Shown here: piece by piece, positions 1 to 10,339 of the stretch
How the letters are laid out: each line of letters starts with the position of its first letter
How positions within the stretch are numbered: position 1 is the stretch's first letter
Notes under the pieces: model-generated
The model's input: only the letters and a program-made list of their open reading frames with translations
Told to the model about the DNA's origin: nothing
Databases searched by the model: none
Assembly (NCBI GenBank): GCA_004352715.1
Contig: SCFE01000085.1
Location: 1,248,680 to 1,312,679, forward strand
Reading direction: 5' to 3'
From: Hofstenia miamia
Lineage: Eukaryota > Xenacoelomorpha > Acoela
Length of the DNA: 64,000 nucleotides
Made by a program: the position numbers and the translations under genes

Positions 1-1200
1 CTCGATATATATACATTATGTTTAAGCTTTAGTCATATTTAGTGAATGAAATAATATTTTTATTAATAGTTAATTTACATTTTGATCTGATTTTAAAAAT
101 TTCAAGTGCATTTGACATCTTTTTTCTTATTTACTTTAAGTCTAATAATACTTAAGACATTCTACCACTCAAAAGTGGCCTGTTTCCGCCATCAATGTGA
201 TTAGAAGACAAAATCTGTCTTGAGCCTCCTACTCCGGTGAAACATGTGCTTAAAAAAATCTTATAGAAGCCGTGTCATTGGGAAAGGTTTGAAGACAACA
301 ATGATCTCAATAAAAGTAAAGCTTGACCGATTACTTGATGACGAACTCAACATAAGTTCAGGGGATAGACTATTATTTCTTTCAGAAAGCATGGATGTTG
401 TAATGCAGCCCTCACTAGAAGCTTAAAATCTTACTGAAAGTACTGTAAGTATCTTTAAATTGAGAAAAAGGATCATTTATTAATAAGTTTTTAAGTGGAC
501 GAGTTTAGTTCTAAAATTGCTTACTGAAATTGATATATATATATATATATATTTATATAGTTCTAATATGTCGTTATGTACGTAAAAAATGTTTAAAAAT
601 CGTACATAGTGACATATAAAAAAATGAGTAGAAATGTGCAGAAAAAATTGCTTTACCACATTCGACGGCTTTGAATAGCTTTATTTATTAAAATTCTAAC
701 TATGCTTGTTCAATATTCACTCTCTCTTTCTCTCTCATATATATATATATATATTTAATAATCAATATTTAGAATGAGGATATAAACTATCAATTTATTG
801 AAACCTTAAATGAAACTTCAAAAGCATTAAAGGAAAATTCAATTTTGCTTAAAGAGCGAATAAAAGTCACTCCAGACCTGAAGCGCTTTTTGAAACAAAA
901 AAAGAACAGAATATTTACAAGTGGGCGTTTTGTTAAAACAATATTTCAGTAATCTAATTAAAATAATAATATATAATTCCAATAATTCGAAAATTAACAT
1001 ATACATTTAGGAGCCAAAAATTGAAAAAATCAAACTGAAGAAGTTATTTTTAATGGCGAAAAATTGACGAACATCTTTTCCAATTCCCATACTAAGCTGG
1101 CAATTCGTCTTAAATCAAAACTATTTTCTAAATATGAATTGAAAAATGGAATCGTTTCCTCTGAGGAATATCTGCAAGAATCCTAACAGAGTACACATTC
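1..1200 (+). pseudogene. Decayed 3' exons of a transposon-associated gene
   Basis: Three coding-like pieces lie in order: about 244-450, ending at a good donor (gtaagt at about 451); about 771-890, after a tttag acceptor; and about 1010-1186, after another tttag acceptor. The last reads VIFNGEKLTNIF, then KLFSKYELKNG and SSEEYLQES, loosely like the end of a BEN-type DNA-binding domain (weak). A related tail (KYAEIKGQNCLISPEEIL) is readable at about 35860-35935. The first 540 bases recur at 12139-12684, directly downstream of the transposase remnant at 10340-12106, so this is probably the downstream part of the same transposon's coding region. Frame breaks occur in the second and third pieces. 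The 5' part lies outside the window. The family call is an inference. Confidence 0.4.
533..552. repeat. (AT)n microsatellite
   Basis: Uninterrupted AT dinucleotides follow the first repeat copy. The paralogous position at 12664-12684 runs into an assembly gap. A second AT run is at about 738-756, preceded by a CT-rich tract. Confidence 0.9.
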
Positions 1201-1360
1201 TTCAAAGTAAGCAACTCTGTTAATTACATATTGAAAACTCATGTGTTTGTTTTGTCTCTATTTCAGTTGTGTGCTTTTCCTTAAAGATATTAATACAACC
1301 AAAAGGTCTTCATCACTTTATGAATTCAAACTTAGTATTATTTAAAAGTTTGTCTATAAA

Positions 1361-1640
1361 TCTATTTAATATCCATCTGCAATTTTTTGTACTTTCAACT
1401 TTTTTTTGAATTTGGAGACTTATATACACCATCTGGGTGATATTGTGTATAACATTATTACAGTTGTTCAATGTAAGCAATCATGCATTTATGAAATCGA
1501 ATTATCTGCCAATTTCACTTAAATAGACTTCTAATGTTGTTTGTAATGTATTAAGCATTCCAAAAGAGCTAGACAGGGTATTCTAAAGAAATATTTTTGC
1601 ATTTTCTGATTGAATATTTTAAGTTCGTATCAGCGGCGGA
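1361..1640 (+). repeat. Dispersed repeat block, copy 1 of 3
   Basis: The stretch around tatacaccatctgggtgat recurs at 4916-5340 and 39400-39800 with high similarity. This copy lacks the first ~160 bases of the other two and diverges after about 1620. It lies just behind the decayed transposon exons at 1-1200, so it may be the element's 3' untranslated end; that is inference. Short open frames run through all three copies, but I recognise no protein. Confidence 0.75.
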
Positions 1641-2044
1641 GCGTGGGACATATTATTGCCTAGTGTGCGGCGCAGAGTTTCTAGTGGCTCGGTTGGGTTT
1701 TGTCATTCTATTTAAATAAAAATACGTCCATGCAGAACCGAAAGTTTCAAAATTTACAATGGAAATCATTGCAGTCATTGCTTGAACTTGAGGACATCCA
1801 TAACATGATTAAATGTATAATTTTTAAATACTCTTCATTAGCGTAATATTTCTTAAAATCAGATATCAATTAAAATATTTGAAATGGATACCTTAGTTTA
1901 TTTAACAACACCAAGAAGTATTAAAACATCAGACAGAACCAGTACGTGATCAGCCAACTTTTCAATTTTAACCAAGACAAGGACTCATTTTTTATTATTT
2001 TCGAACCTCTGTATTTGGCATGTAAGCAGAAATAGATGCCCCAC
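1641..2044. other. Intergenic, no gene seen
   Basis: About 400 AT-rich bases without a supported gene. A short GC-rich patch (cagcggcggagcgtgggac at about 1631) resembles the end of a hAT-type element, but no partner end was found. Confidence 0.4.
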
Positions 2045-2376
2045 CAGAGATGGAATCGGATCCAAAATTTTAAGATCCGACCTGATCAGGATACGAACTT
2101 CAAGATCCGGATCCGATCCGAAAGAAAATTTAGTTTTCAATCCAAAACGTATCCGAATTTAAATAAGTATTCTAACAATAAACAAACATAAACTTAAATA
2201 ATATTTATATGTATTTTTCATGCGAATAGAACATTTTAAGTGTTTCAGCACTATCTTTGGATAAAAAAATGGACATATAATTACGAAATAGTGAATTCAA
2301 ATGAACTTATTTGTAAGCTTTGTAATAATCTAGTTTCTAAAATTGTCATCAACTATAATCATAATATATTTATAGA

Positions 2377-2933
2377 GTTTAAATAGTTGAGTTTCTTATA
2401 GTATTACCTCCCGTATTAATTTTTATGTCCAAATTCTAAAATACCCACTTTGCAATGTCACTATGAATTGATGTTGTTTCAAACAACATAAACTTACTTT
2501 GCAGCTAAGGCAATGAAAACAAGAATAGCACAGATAATTGCAAATTAAAGAACAACCCTAAAATTTATATTGCAAGACGTTAAAAAAATGGTTGTAGAGT
2601 ATTAAAATCCGTGATAGAAAAATTAATTTTTCAAACAAAATTTGAGATTTAAATTTAAATTTTATATTTTCCCGAAATTGGATCAAAAATTTTGAATTAT
2701 ATAGCAGCAACATTAAATAAATTCACACTCTATTAATAGTTTCCCGAAGGTATGATTCCATAAATATTTTTGTATTAATGATTATAATACCTTCTGAGTA
2801 CTAAGTTGATCTTGGCATTGCAAGTTGCTTAGAGTGCATATTTAAGTGAGATTTTTTGATTGAAGAGCATCCCAAATTGCATTAGTAATTTTACATTTTG
2901 CAATTTTTGCAAAAGCTAAGGTATTCCACTTGG
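2377..2933 (+). repeat. 557-bp perfect duplicate, left copy
   Basis: By eye this is base-for-base the same as 2945-3501, and the copies are separated only by an 11-base N run. Identity on both sides of a gap is the signature of an unmerged contig overlap rather than biology. Confidence 0.9.
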
Positions 2934-2944
2934 NNNNNNNNNNN
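2934..2944. other. Assembly gap, 11 N
   Basis: N run between two identical copies; a small nominal gap of this type usually marks a negative-size (overlapping) join. Confidence 0.99.
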
Positions 2945-3501
2945 GTTTAAATAGTTGAGTTTCTTATAGTATTACCTCCCGTATTAATTTTTATGTCCAA
3001 ATTCTAAAATACCCACTTTGCAATGTCACTATGAATTGATGTTGTTTCAAACAACATAAACTTACTTTGCAGCTAAGGCAATGAAAACAAGAATAGCACA
3101 GATAATTGCAAATTAAAGAACAACCCTAAAATTTATATTGCAAGACGTTAAAAAAATGGTTGTAGAGTATTAAAATCCGTGATAGAAAAATTAATTTTTC
3201 AAACAAAATTTGAGATTTAAATTTAAATTTTATATTTTCCCGAAATTGGATCAAAAATTTTGAATTATATAGCAGCAACATTAAATAAATTCACACTCTA
3301 TTAATAGTTTCCCGAAGGTATGATTCCATAAATATTTTTGTATTAATGATTATAATACCTTCTGAGTACTAAGTTGATCTTGGCATTGCAAGTTGCTTAG
3401 AGTGCATATTTAAGTGAGATTTTTTGATTGAAGAGCATCCCAAATTGCATTAGTAATTTTACATTTTGCAATTTTTGCAAAAGCTAAGGTATTCCACTTG
3501 G
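2945..3501 (+). repeat. 557-bp perfect duplicate, right copy
   Basis: Second copy of 2377-2933. After it the sequence continues uniquely (ttctctgtgttctgtgc), as the left copy probably would without the gap. Confidence 0.9.
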
Positions 3502-3876
3502 TTCTCTGTGTTCTGTGCTTTTTCTTTGACATGCATATTAGAGAGAATCCTTTTCAGAATTCTGCTCTTCTATTTGCAAGTTTGTACAAATGTTTTTAGT
3601 TGCTTTACTATTTTATCATTATATGATGGCTAACATGAATCGCAATGTTACCAATTTTATAAGTTGTTGGAAAGAATAAAGCGGAACCTTTTGTATGAAC
3701 AATGAAATCCAATTTCAAAATTTCACTTAGATTATTAAATTAGGATTCAATGTAAAAATGTGCGTAATTTATAAAATGTACAAATACACAAGTTTTAAAA
3801 ATTTTTAGATTCGAAAGAGATCTGAAGTTTCTCAAAATGAAGATCTGATTCGAGATCCAATCCGATTCTATCTCTG

Positions 3877-4915
3877 CGAAAATCTAACAAAAAAGGTATC
3901 TCCACTTTTATGTGTAGTGGGCACAAAGCAAATAATAATCTTATTTGAATTTCCTTCGACATCTTTTCCAACTAACGAACTTTCATTGTACCTGCAGTCG
4001 TTTTTCCAAGAATAATTCATCATATGAAGTGACAACGTCAGAATCTTCTTCAGAAAACAGACATGAGGAACTTTCCAATATGAATGCTGCCAGATTTATA
4101 AGAACAAATAAGAGTTCAGATGGCAGTGGCAAGTGGTCTCGTACAAATTGGAAAGTGGCATTTGAAATAAACTGCATCATTAGGGAAAATCTGATAATCA
4201 TAGAAGAATATTTAAATTTACCATGATAGAGGAATGCTATTACCATGTTGTGGAATAGGATTTTTAGAATCAAATTACAACTCAGAAATTTACTGCGTCG
4301 TAGTAATAAACTTATCTTACTGATAATTTTAGCACCCTAAATGTAATCCAATTTCATCCAAGATGTCTGACTTGCTGGATTAAGAACCAGGTCAAACTTG
4401 TAAATATAAAAATATATTACAAATACAATTTAAAGAAAACAGACGTTTAAAATTTAACATAACCTATCCTCTGATTTCTTAATGTTCTCTACTTCGACCA
4501 CTAAAACTACTTGGTCACTTATTTTCAATATGTGAAAAATTCCTACGCTAACTATGGTCAGATTCAACGTATTTTGCACGTACGAAAGAATTTTTAATAT
4601 GTAACTGTTAAGCTTTTGAAACGTTGAGTGTGACTATTATTTTATGAACTTACTTATAAATCAACTTTCAAGGTTTCTGACAACAGCAATTCTTTCGAGG
4701 ACGATGCTTTAATACTTCAGAGCCATTCTCTCTTATTCTGTATCTCCCCTATAACCGAGTTACAATACTTTAGCGAATTTGCGTTTAGATTAACTTAATT
4801 AAATTTGATCGTTGTTATTAGTTTTATTTTTCCTTGTATAAAATTTCCTTACAAAAATAGTCGTTCAAAGTTCCCGTGTTTTTGATGAAAGTTCAAAGCT
4901 TTGTTTCACTGAGTA
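3877..4915. other. Intergenic, no gene seen
   Basis: About 1 kb of AT-rich sequence. Open frames of about 95 codons exist on both strands at 3945-4273, but they overlap each other antisense, have no recognisable domain and are not convincing. Confidence 0.5.
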
Positions 4916-5848
4916 AATGGGGAGAAATGTCTTATTTAAAATTACTACGTTTTAGACTCCTAAAGTGGAAAATTAAAGTCCCTCTGTTTTCAAAGAAACT
5001 TCCCTATTATCCTTATAATGCACTTTTTCCTTTGGAATTCTATCCGTATCCATCTGCAATTTGTTGTACCTTCAACTTTGGTAGAATGTTTTTCTGATAT
5101 GAGATTGCTTTTGAATATGGAGACTTATATACACCATCTGGGTGATATTCTTCATAACATTAGCACAGTTGTCCAATGTAAGCAATCATGCATTTATGAA
5201 ATCGAATTATCTGCCAATTTCACTTAAATAGACTGCTAATGTTGTTTGTAATGTATTAAGCATTCCAACAGAGCTAGACAGGATACAAGAGCCATTTTAA
5301 AGAATTATTTTCACATTGCATAAATTTTCTGATAAAATATTTAAAGTTCATATAAATCTATTGCTACATAGTTCATAATTTAAAAAAAAATGTATTGATC
5401 AAATCAGAAATTGACCATTTCCACATGGAGTTATTGACATTGTAGAGAATGATATAATTTTATGTAGACAAGTGGATTATCTAAAATTGAAACTCAAAGG
5501 TAATTTCAAACCCCTTATCAAGAAGAGGGAAAATATTGAAATCCTGGGCGACTATGTATGAATTTCCTACTAATTTGATGCCATACAGAAAAATGTACAT
5601 GAGGCAATAGCTATAAAATTGTCAGAACAGGCACAAAAGTTCCTTTAATTAAAAGAAAGTGTTATGTAATATAGTCGAGTTTCGATCAATTACATTCCAC
5701 TGGAAAATGCGGTAGAACAATGCTTACAGCGGTGCTAATAATATGCATGACACAACTCGACCTCTCTCTCGTGTAATTGTGTCTTATTATACGTAGTAAA
5801 TGATTGAATAGAACCTTCATCGTGTTATGGAACCTGCAATGACACTAG
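4916..5848 (+). repeat. Start of duplicated A block (matches 39400-40157 and 42183-42305)
   Basis: Collinear with the B block from ggggagaaatg through cactggaaaatgcggtag and then cagcggtgctaataatatg. The first ~420 bases are copy 2 of the repeat at 1361-1640. B has about 2.0 kb extra between positions equivalent to 5724 and 5725. The block is interrupted at 5849 by the large hAT-like insertion and resumes at 13756. Confidence 0.85.
5841..5848. other. 8-bp target-site duplication, left (GACACTAG)
   Basis: Perfectly repeated at 13748-13755 on the other side of the large hAT-like insertion. The uninterrupted site is visible in paralogous sequence at 17938-17945 and, slightly altered, at about 42302. 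Confidence 0.85.
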
Positions 5849-5942
5849 CAGAGGCGCACCCAGAAGGGGGAACTGGGGGAACCTCCCCCCCCCTCAACAG
5901 AGAAGAGATGCTTCCATTCCTCATGAAATGTTTGCCCATAAC

Positions 5943-7137
5943 CAGTGGCGTATGCAAGCTGTGGAATGTCCTTCGGTGAGATTTTCAAAATGGCCTTTGA
6001 CTAGTTAAACAAAAAAATTTTCGTTAAAAAAAATGTTAAGAAAGTCAGATTTAACTGGTGAAATGCATTTCTTAGTGTCGAAATCATCAATATTTCCAAG
6101 GAATTTTAGGGGCTTGCCCCGCTTTTGGTTACTCACGGCGTAGATATTCCACCATTCTCAGACAAAAATGAGAAATCCCCACGATATCCTATAAACATTG
6201 CACTGCGACATAATTGCCATCCTAGCAATATCACGAGAACATCGCAATGCATCCTAAAATGATCCAAAATCTGTCTTAATGTCCGTCCAAAATAATATCT
6301 CTAGGATGTCTCCGTGAGACACCATATGTGCCAATAAGACGTTCTTAAGGAGTCTCAGCAGATGGTTTTGAGATTGTATCACAATGAGATATTTGAGAAT
6401 AGCGGAAAGCAAGATAGGTTAGTGACCCTCACAACGAACCACTTATAACAGCAAAATACGCTATTTCATAGCGTTTTAGGTGCATATAACAGATTACCAT
6501 TAGCAAATTTATTAAATAGCAATGAACAAGCTGCTACAAAGAACACATAAGATCTGCAGACCCAATTGCTTGGCACAGATGCAATGACAATGGAAACAGC
6601 AAACCAAATAGAAACGCAAAAACATTTTGCGCAGTCAAAATTATCAATAACTAACACAATACCGCTAGTATTGATAATGGATTGCATTACAACACATGTA
6701 ATTACTAATTTATTTCATATGAAAGATAGCTTTAAAACATCGGATATATTCTTTAGCAATTTGGTCATAATTTTGCAATAATAAATTTAAATTAAACATT
6801 TTAATTTTGAATAAAATTTGAAATCATTTTTTTAATGCAACATAAGAATTATAAAGTAAAAAATGTTTTACTAATTTTCAAACAATTCTCAGTTAGTGCT
6901 GACATTTTGCATAAATTATTTTTACATTGCTTGAATTATACATTAATTCTGAAATGGCATCTCAATGTAATCTCATGAGATGTATCAGCGATAACCTAAT
7001 GAGACATCTGCAGAATATCAGCATCCTAAACGCGTCTCCCTAAGATATGAGACACCTGCGACATCAATAGGATGAAGTAGGATGCATTTGCGACACTTGA
7101 TTTTTGACTGGGTTGGAAAACCCTGCGTACGCCCCTA
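5943..7137. mobile_element. Nested hAT-like element, 1.2 kb
   Basis: The left end CAGTGGCGTATGCAAGC and the reversed right end TAGGGGCGTACGCAGGG form an imperfect 17-bp inverted repeat. The flanks CCCATAAC (5935-5942) and CCTATAAC (7138-7145) are an 8-bp target duplication with one mismatch. CAGTGGCGTA-type termini are widespread in hAT elements. The interior holds a second set of inverted motifs (CAGACAAAAAT near 6158, reversed ATTTTTGACTGG near 7110) and many ATCCTA/CTCATGAGA-like words, so another MITE may be nested in it. There is no transposase; short open frames at 6466-6781 overlap antisense and look random. Confidence 0.7.
6039..6156 (+). repeat. 118-bp direct repeat, copy 1
   Basis: Includes ttttaggggcttgccccgct and ends at tattccaccatt. 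It matches 7508-7626 almost perfectly. Copy 1 lies inside the nested hAT-like element and copy 2 370 bp outside it, so they are not simple terminal repeats of that element. Confidence 0.85.
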
Positions 7138-7507
7138 CCTATAACAATCATAGTACATAATATGTAATTAACCATTAGTTCTACTCTATGTCTGCAAAGG
7201 TAGACAATATTAAATTGATATTGCAATTATTGCAATAATTGCTAAATTATTTAAAAATTCAATTGCCAATTATTTAAGAATCAATTAATTATTTATGAAA
7301 TATATAATCAATTCCCGATTCCAGAAGCATTATCATTCTGTCTAGTAAATTTATATAGTATTGGCTGCGGAATGTACTTAATAATTTGATGACCCAAAAA
7401 TATGTAATGCTTCCACAACCCAATTCATCATTTTATGCATATTGAAGGCTTAACATTAACCTTATTTCGCACCATTGTGATATTCTGTCGGAACTAAAGA
7501 AATTATA

Positions 7508-7626
7508 AGAAAGTCCAGATTTAGCTGGTGAAATGCATTTCTTAGTGTCGAAATCATCAATATTTCCAAGGAATTTTAGGGGCTTGCCCCGCTTTTGGTT
7601 ACTCACGGCGTAGATATTCCACCATT
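7508..7626 (+). repeat. 118-bp direct repeat, copy 2
   Basis: Second copy of 6039-6156. It is itself flanked by similar short words (actaaagaaattat before, actaaagaaattaaac after), hinting at an independent small insertion. Confidence 0.85.
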
Positions 7627-7771
7627 GTCACGCCAAAACTAAAGAAATTAAACAATGATCACCGCATTTATATAAAGTATGTATGGCAGAACCAAATTTG
7701 CCATTAGCGATTATGATTAGTGGCACCATGTAAGTTTTGATTTTGTAGCAAAATTTCTTCATAGTGCTAAC

Positions 7772-7834
7772 AGATGTATGAAGCACAAGTAATCCTTTTT
7801 CTAAAAGATGTATGAAGCACAAGTAATCCTTTTT
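7772..7834 (+). repeat. Short tandem duplication (29-bp unit)
   Basis: agatgtatgaagcacaagta and the following aatccttttt occur at 7772-7800 and again at 7806-7834, separated by ctaaa. Confidence 0.9.
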
Positions 7835-8489
7835 GTTATCTCACAATTATGATATTTCTTTGAAAAAATTGTTATGTGTTATATATTGATTTTTATTAAT
7901 ACCAAACTAATTAACTTACTATGATTTTTGATATAATATTTTCATTCTAATTATTGCCAAAAAAATGGCAATAATCTATTGTCTGAAACGCAAAAACTGA
8001 TTAATTTACTAAACTCGAAGAATCTATTTGTAGGGCTCCAACTAAAAATTGCCTACTCCTGCGTTTCTGTAATTTATGACGAGGGGCAAATTAATAGGTT
8101 ATTTAAGTAAAACTAAGAATGAGAAATATAGCCATTTTGAATGAAATGTTTATGAATTTATAGCTTACTGGGGTGAAAATGATTTGAACACCCTTTCTGT
8201 ATACATTAACTTGTAGTGAAATATTGTGAATTATATAGAAATGCTAATAATAATTCAAATCATGGCAAATTGCAAAACGTAACTAAAGGTATTTTGTGTC
8301 AGCTTAATATGAAATGATCCCCAATCCTGTGCATTCTTCTGTTATCAGGAGTTGAAGTCAGAGATAGACTTGCGCTGGTCTGGGGTTGGACCAAGCATTT
8401 GAAAAAGATGGGCTAAAATTGAACAAATAAACTACAGTTTTAGTGAATGCTATAAAACTTTTTAACGTTTTGAAATTGTATATTAGTAT

Positions 8490-8876
8490 CATATACTCTT
8501 GAAGAACTGAATTTAGAATTTCCAATTCAATGCCCAGATTTTATTGATAGTTTCTCTTCTAAAATACCTTACTTTGATCTAGCAAGCCGCAAAATTGTAG
8601 AAAACTTCTTAAAAAATCTCATGAAAATATGCCGAATTGGAATTAAGTGGGTTGGAGCGGATTCAGGCTGGGCAGGGATTGGCCTAAATTTTCTGATTAG
8701 ATGTATTAAAGTCTATGAAGGTAAGACATTTCAAGAAATCACTCTACTACAAAAGGAAAGAAGTGTTTCCTATTCAAATTAGGAACAGTTAACAGTGCAT
8801 CAACCTGTATGCAAAACTCGCTTCACCCACTGATCTACTGAGCAATATATATATATATATATAAGCAATATATATA
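8490..8876 (+). pseudogene. Unrecognised coding-like fragment, copy 1
   Basis: One frame stays open through LEELNLEFPIQCPDF, then SKIPYFDLASRKIVENFL and ICRIGIKWVGADSGWAG before ending near 8780. The composition is protein-like and the tract is repeated at 8878-9110. I do not recognise the family. Its position inside the large hAT-like insertion suggests transposon cargo or part of a transposon gene. It ends in an AT-repeat next to a single N (8877). Confidence 0.35.
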
Positions 8877-8877
8877 N

Positions 8878-9110
8878 AAGCCGCAAAATTGTAGAAAACT
8901 TCTTAAAAAATCTCATGAAAATATGCCGAATTGGAATTAAGTGGGTTGGAGCGGATTCAGGCTGGGCAGGGATTGGCCTAAATTTTGTGATTAGATATAA
9001 TTCTGATTAGAAATCACTCTACTGCAAAAGGAAAGAAGTGTTTCCTATTCAAATTAGAAACAGTTGAAAGTGCATCAGCCTGCATTCAAAACTCGCCTCA
9101 CCCACTGATC
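8878..9110 (+). repeat. Diverged duplicate of 8582-8828, running into a gap
   Basis: Repeats the KIVENFL to WAGIGLNF part of the preceding fragment, then differs by small indels (ttttgtgattagatataatt against ttttctgattagatgtatta). Because the copies differ, this is a real or allelic duplication rather than the same read placed twice. It is cut by the gap at 9111. Confidence 0.7.
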
Positions 9111-10110
9111 NNNNNNNNNNNNNNNNNNNNNNNNNNNNNNNNNNNNNNNNNNNNNNNNNNNNNNNNNNNNNNNNNNNNNNNNNNNNNNNNNNNNNNNNNN
9201 NNNNNNNNNNNNNNNNNNNNNNNNNNNNNNNNNNNNNNNNNNNNNNNNNNNNNNNNNNNNNNNNNNNNNNNNNNNNNNNNNNNNNNNNNNNNNNNNNNNN
9301 NNNNNNNNNNNNNNNNNNNNNNNNNNNNNNNNNNNNNNNNNNNNNNNNNNNNNNNNNNNNNNNNNNNNNNNNNNNNNNNNNNNNNNNNNNNNNNNNNNNN
9401 NNNNNNNNNNNNNNNNNNNNNNNNNNNNNNNNNNNNNNNNNNNNNNNNNNNNNNNNNNNNNNNNNNNNNNNNNNNNNNNNNNNNNNNNNNNNNNNNNNNN
9501 NNNNNNNNNNNNNNNNNNNNNNNNNNNNNNNNNNNNNNNNNNNNNNNNNNNNNNNNNNNNNNNNNNNNNNNNNNNNNNNNNNNNNNNNNNNNNNNNNNNN
9601 NNNNNNNNNNNNNNNNNNNNNNNNNNNNNNNNNNNNNNNNNNNNNNNNNNNNNNNNNNNNNNNNNNNNNNNNNNNNNNNNNNNNNNNNNNNNNNNNNNNN
9701 NNNNNNNNNNNNNNNNNNNNNNNNNNNNNNNNNNNNNNNNNNNNNNNNNNNNNNNNNNNNNNNNNNNNNNNNNNNNNNNNNNNNNNNNNNNNNNNNNNNN
9801 NNNNNNNNNNNNNNNNNNNNNNNNNNNNNNNNNNNNNNNNNNNNNNNNNNNNNNNNNNNNNNNNNNNNNNNNNNNNNNNNNNNNNNNNNNNNNNNNNNNN
9901 NNNNNNNNNNNNNNNNNNNNNNNNNNNNNNNNNNNNNNNNNNNNNNNNNNNNNNNNNNNNNNNNNNNNNNNNNNNNNNNNNNNNNNNNNNNNNNNNNNNN
10001 NNNNNNNNNNNNNNNNNNNNNNNNNNNNNNNNNNNNNNNNNNNNNNNNNNNNNNNNNNNNNNNNNNNNNNNNNNNNNNNNNNNNNNNNNNNNNNNNNNNN
10101 NNNNNNNNNN
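9111..10110. other. Assembly gap, 1000 N
   Basis: Exactly 1000 N, a placeholder size; open frames drawn through it are meaningless. Confidence 0.99.
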
Positions 10111-10339
10111 GTATAGTGTAGTGACACCACAATTCTGTGTTGATTTGAAATGCAGTACACATCCATATCTAAATGTCCCAACATGTTACTTCATATTTAT
10201 CTTAAGTAGAAATATAATAAATTTAAAAAAATTGAAAAATAATTACAAATTATATTACAATTGGAAGCTATGTTGAATTTAAGCTAATATAGCTTATAGT
10301 AATATAAAAGTATTATGCTAAAATTTTGGTTTTGTACTT

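Larger units (their letters stand above)
2045..3876. mobile_element. Non-autonomous hAT-like element with long inverted ends
   Basis: The left end reads CAGAGATGGAATCGGATCC; the right end, reversed, reads CAGAGATAGAATCGGATTGG. Both ends are rich in GATCC-type words. CAGAGATGG-type termini are common in hAT superfamily elements. The flanks (TGCCCCAC and CGAAAATC) do not form a target-site duplication, so the element is rearranged or its insertion is old. No transposase is visible. Its interior carries an artificial-looking 557-bp duplication (2377-2933 and 2945-3501), so the true length is probably about 1.26 kb. Related right ends with GATCTGATTCCATCTCTG occur at about 36258 and next to the gap at 31065; part of 3560-3876 resembles the reverse complement of 33766-34000. 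Confidence 0.6.

Noticed and set aside
2045-3876. Target-site duplication for the CAGAGATGG-type element
   Set aside because: Flanking 8-mers TGCCCCAC and CGAAAATC do not match, so I do not claim a clean insertion.
3945-4273. Two ~95-codon open frames, antisense to one another
   Set aside because: Overlapping frames on both strands with no motif; typical of chance in AT-rich DNA with a local GC rise.
4876-5227. Overlapping ~70-codon frames repeated at 39401-39707 and partly at 1400-1520
   Set aside because: Frames are kept because the DNA is a recent repeat; two different frames are equally open and neither resembles a protein family I know.
9075-10184. Open frames of 350-370 codons across N runs (also at 12612-13761, 22587-23243, 31014-31611, 32204-33286, 59393-60043, 62522-62872)
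   Set aside because: They consist almost entirely of undetermined bases; only the ends are real sequence and show no coding signal.
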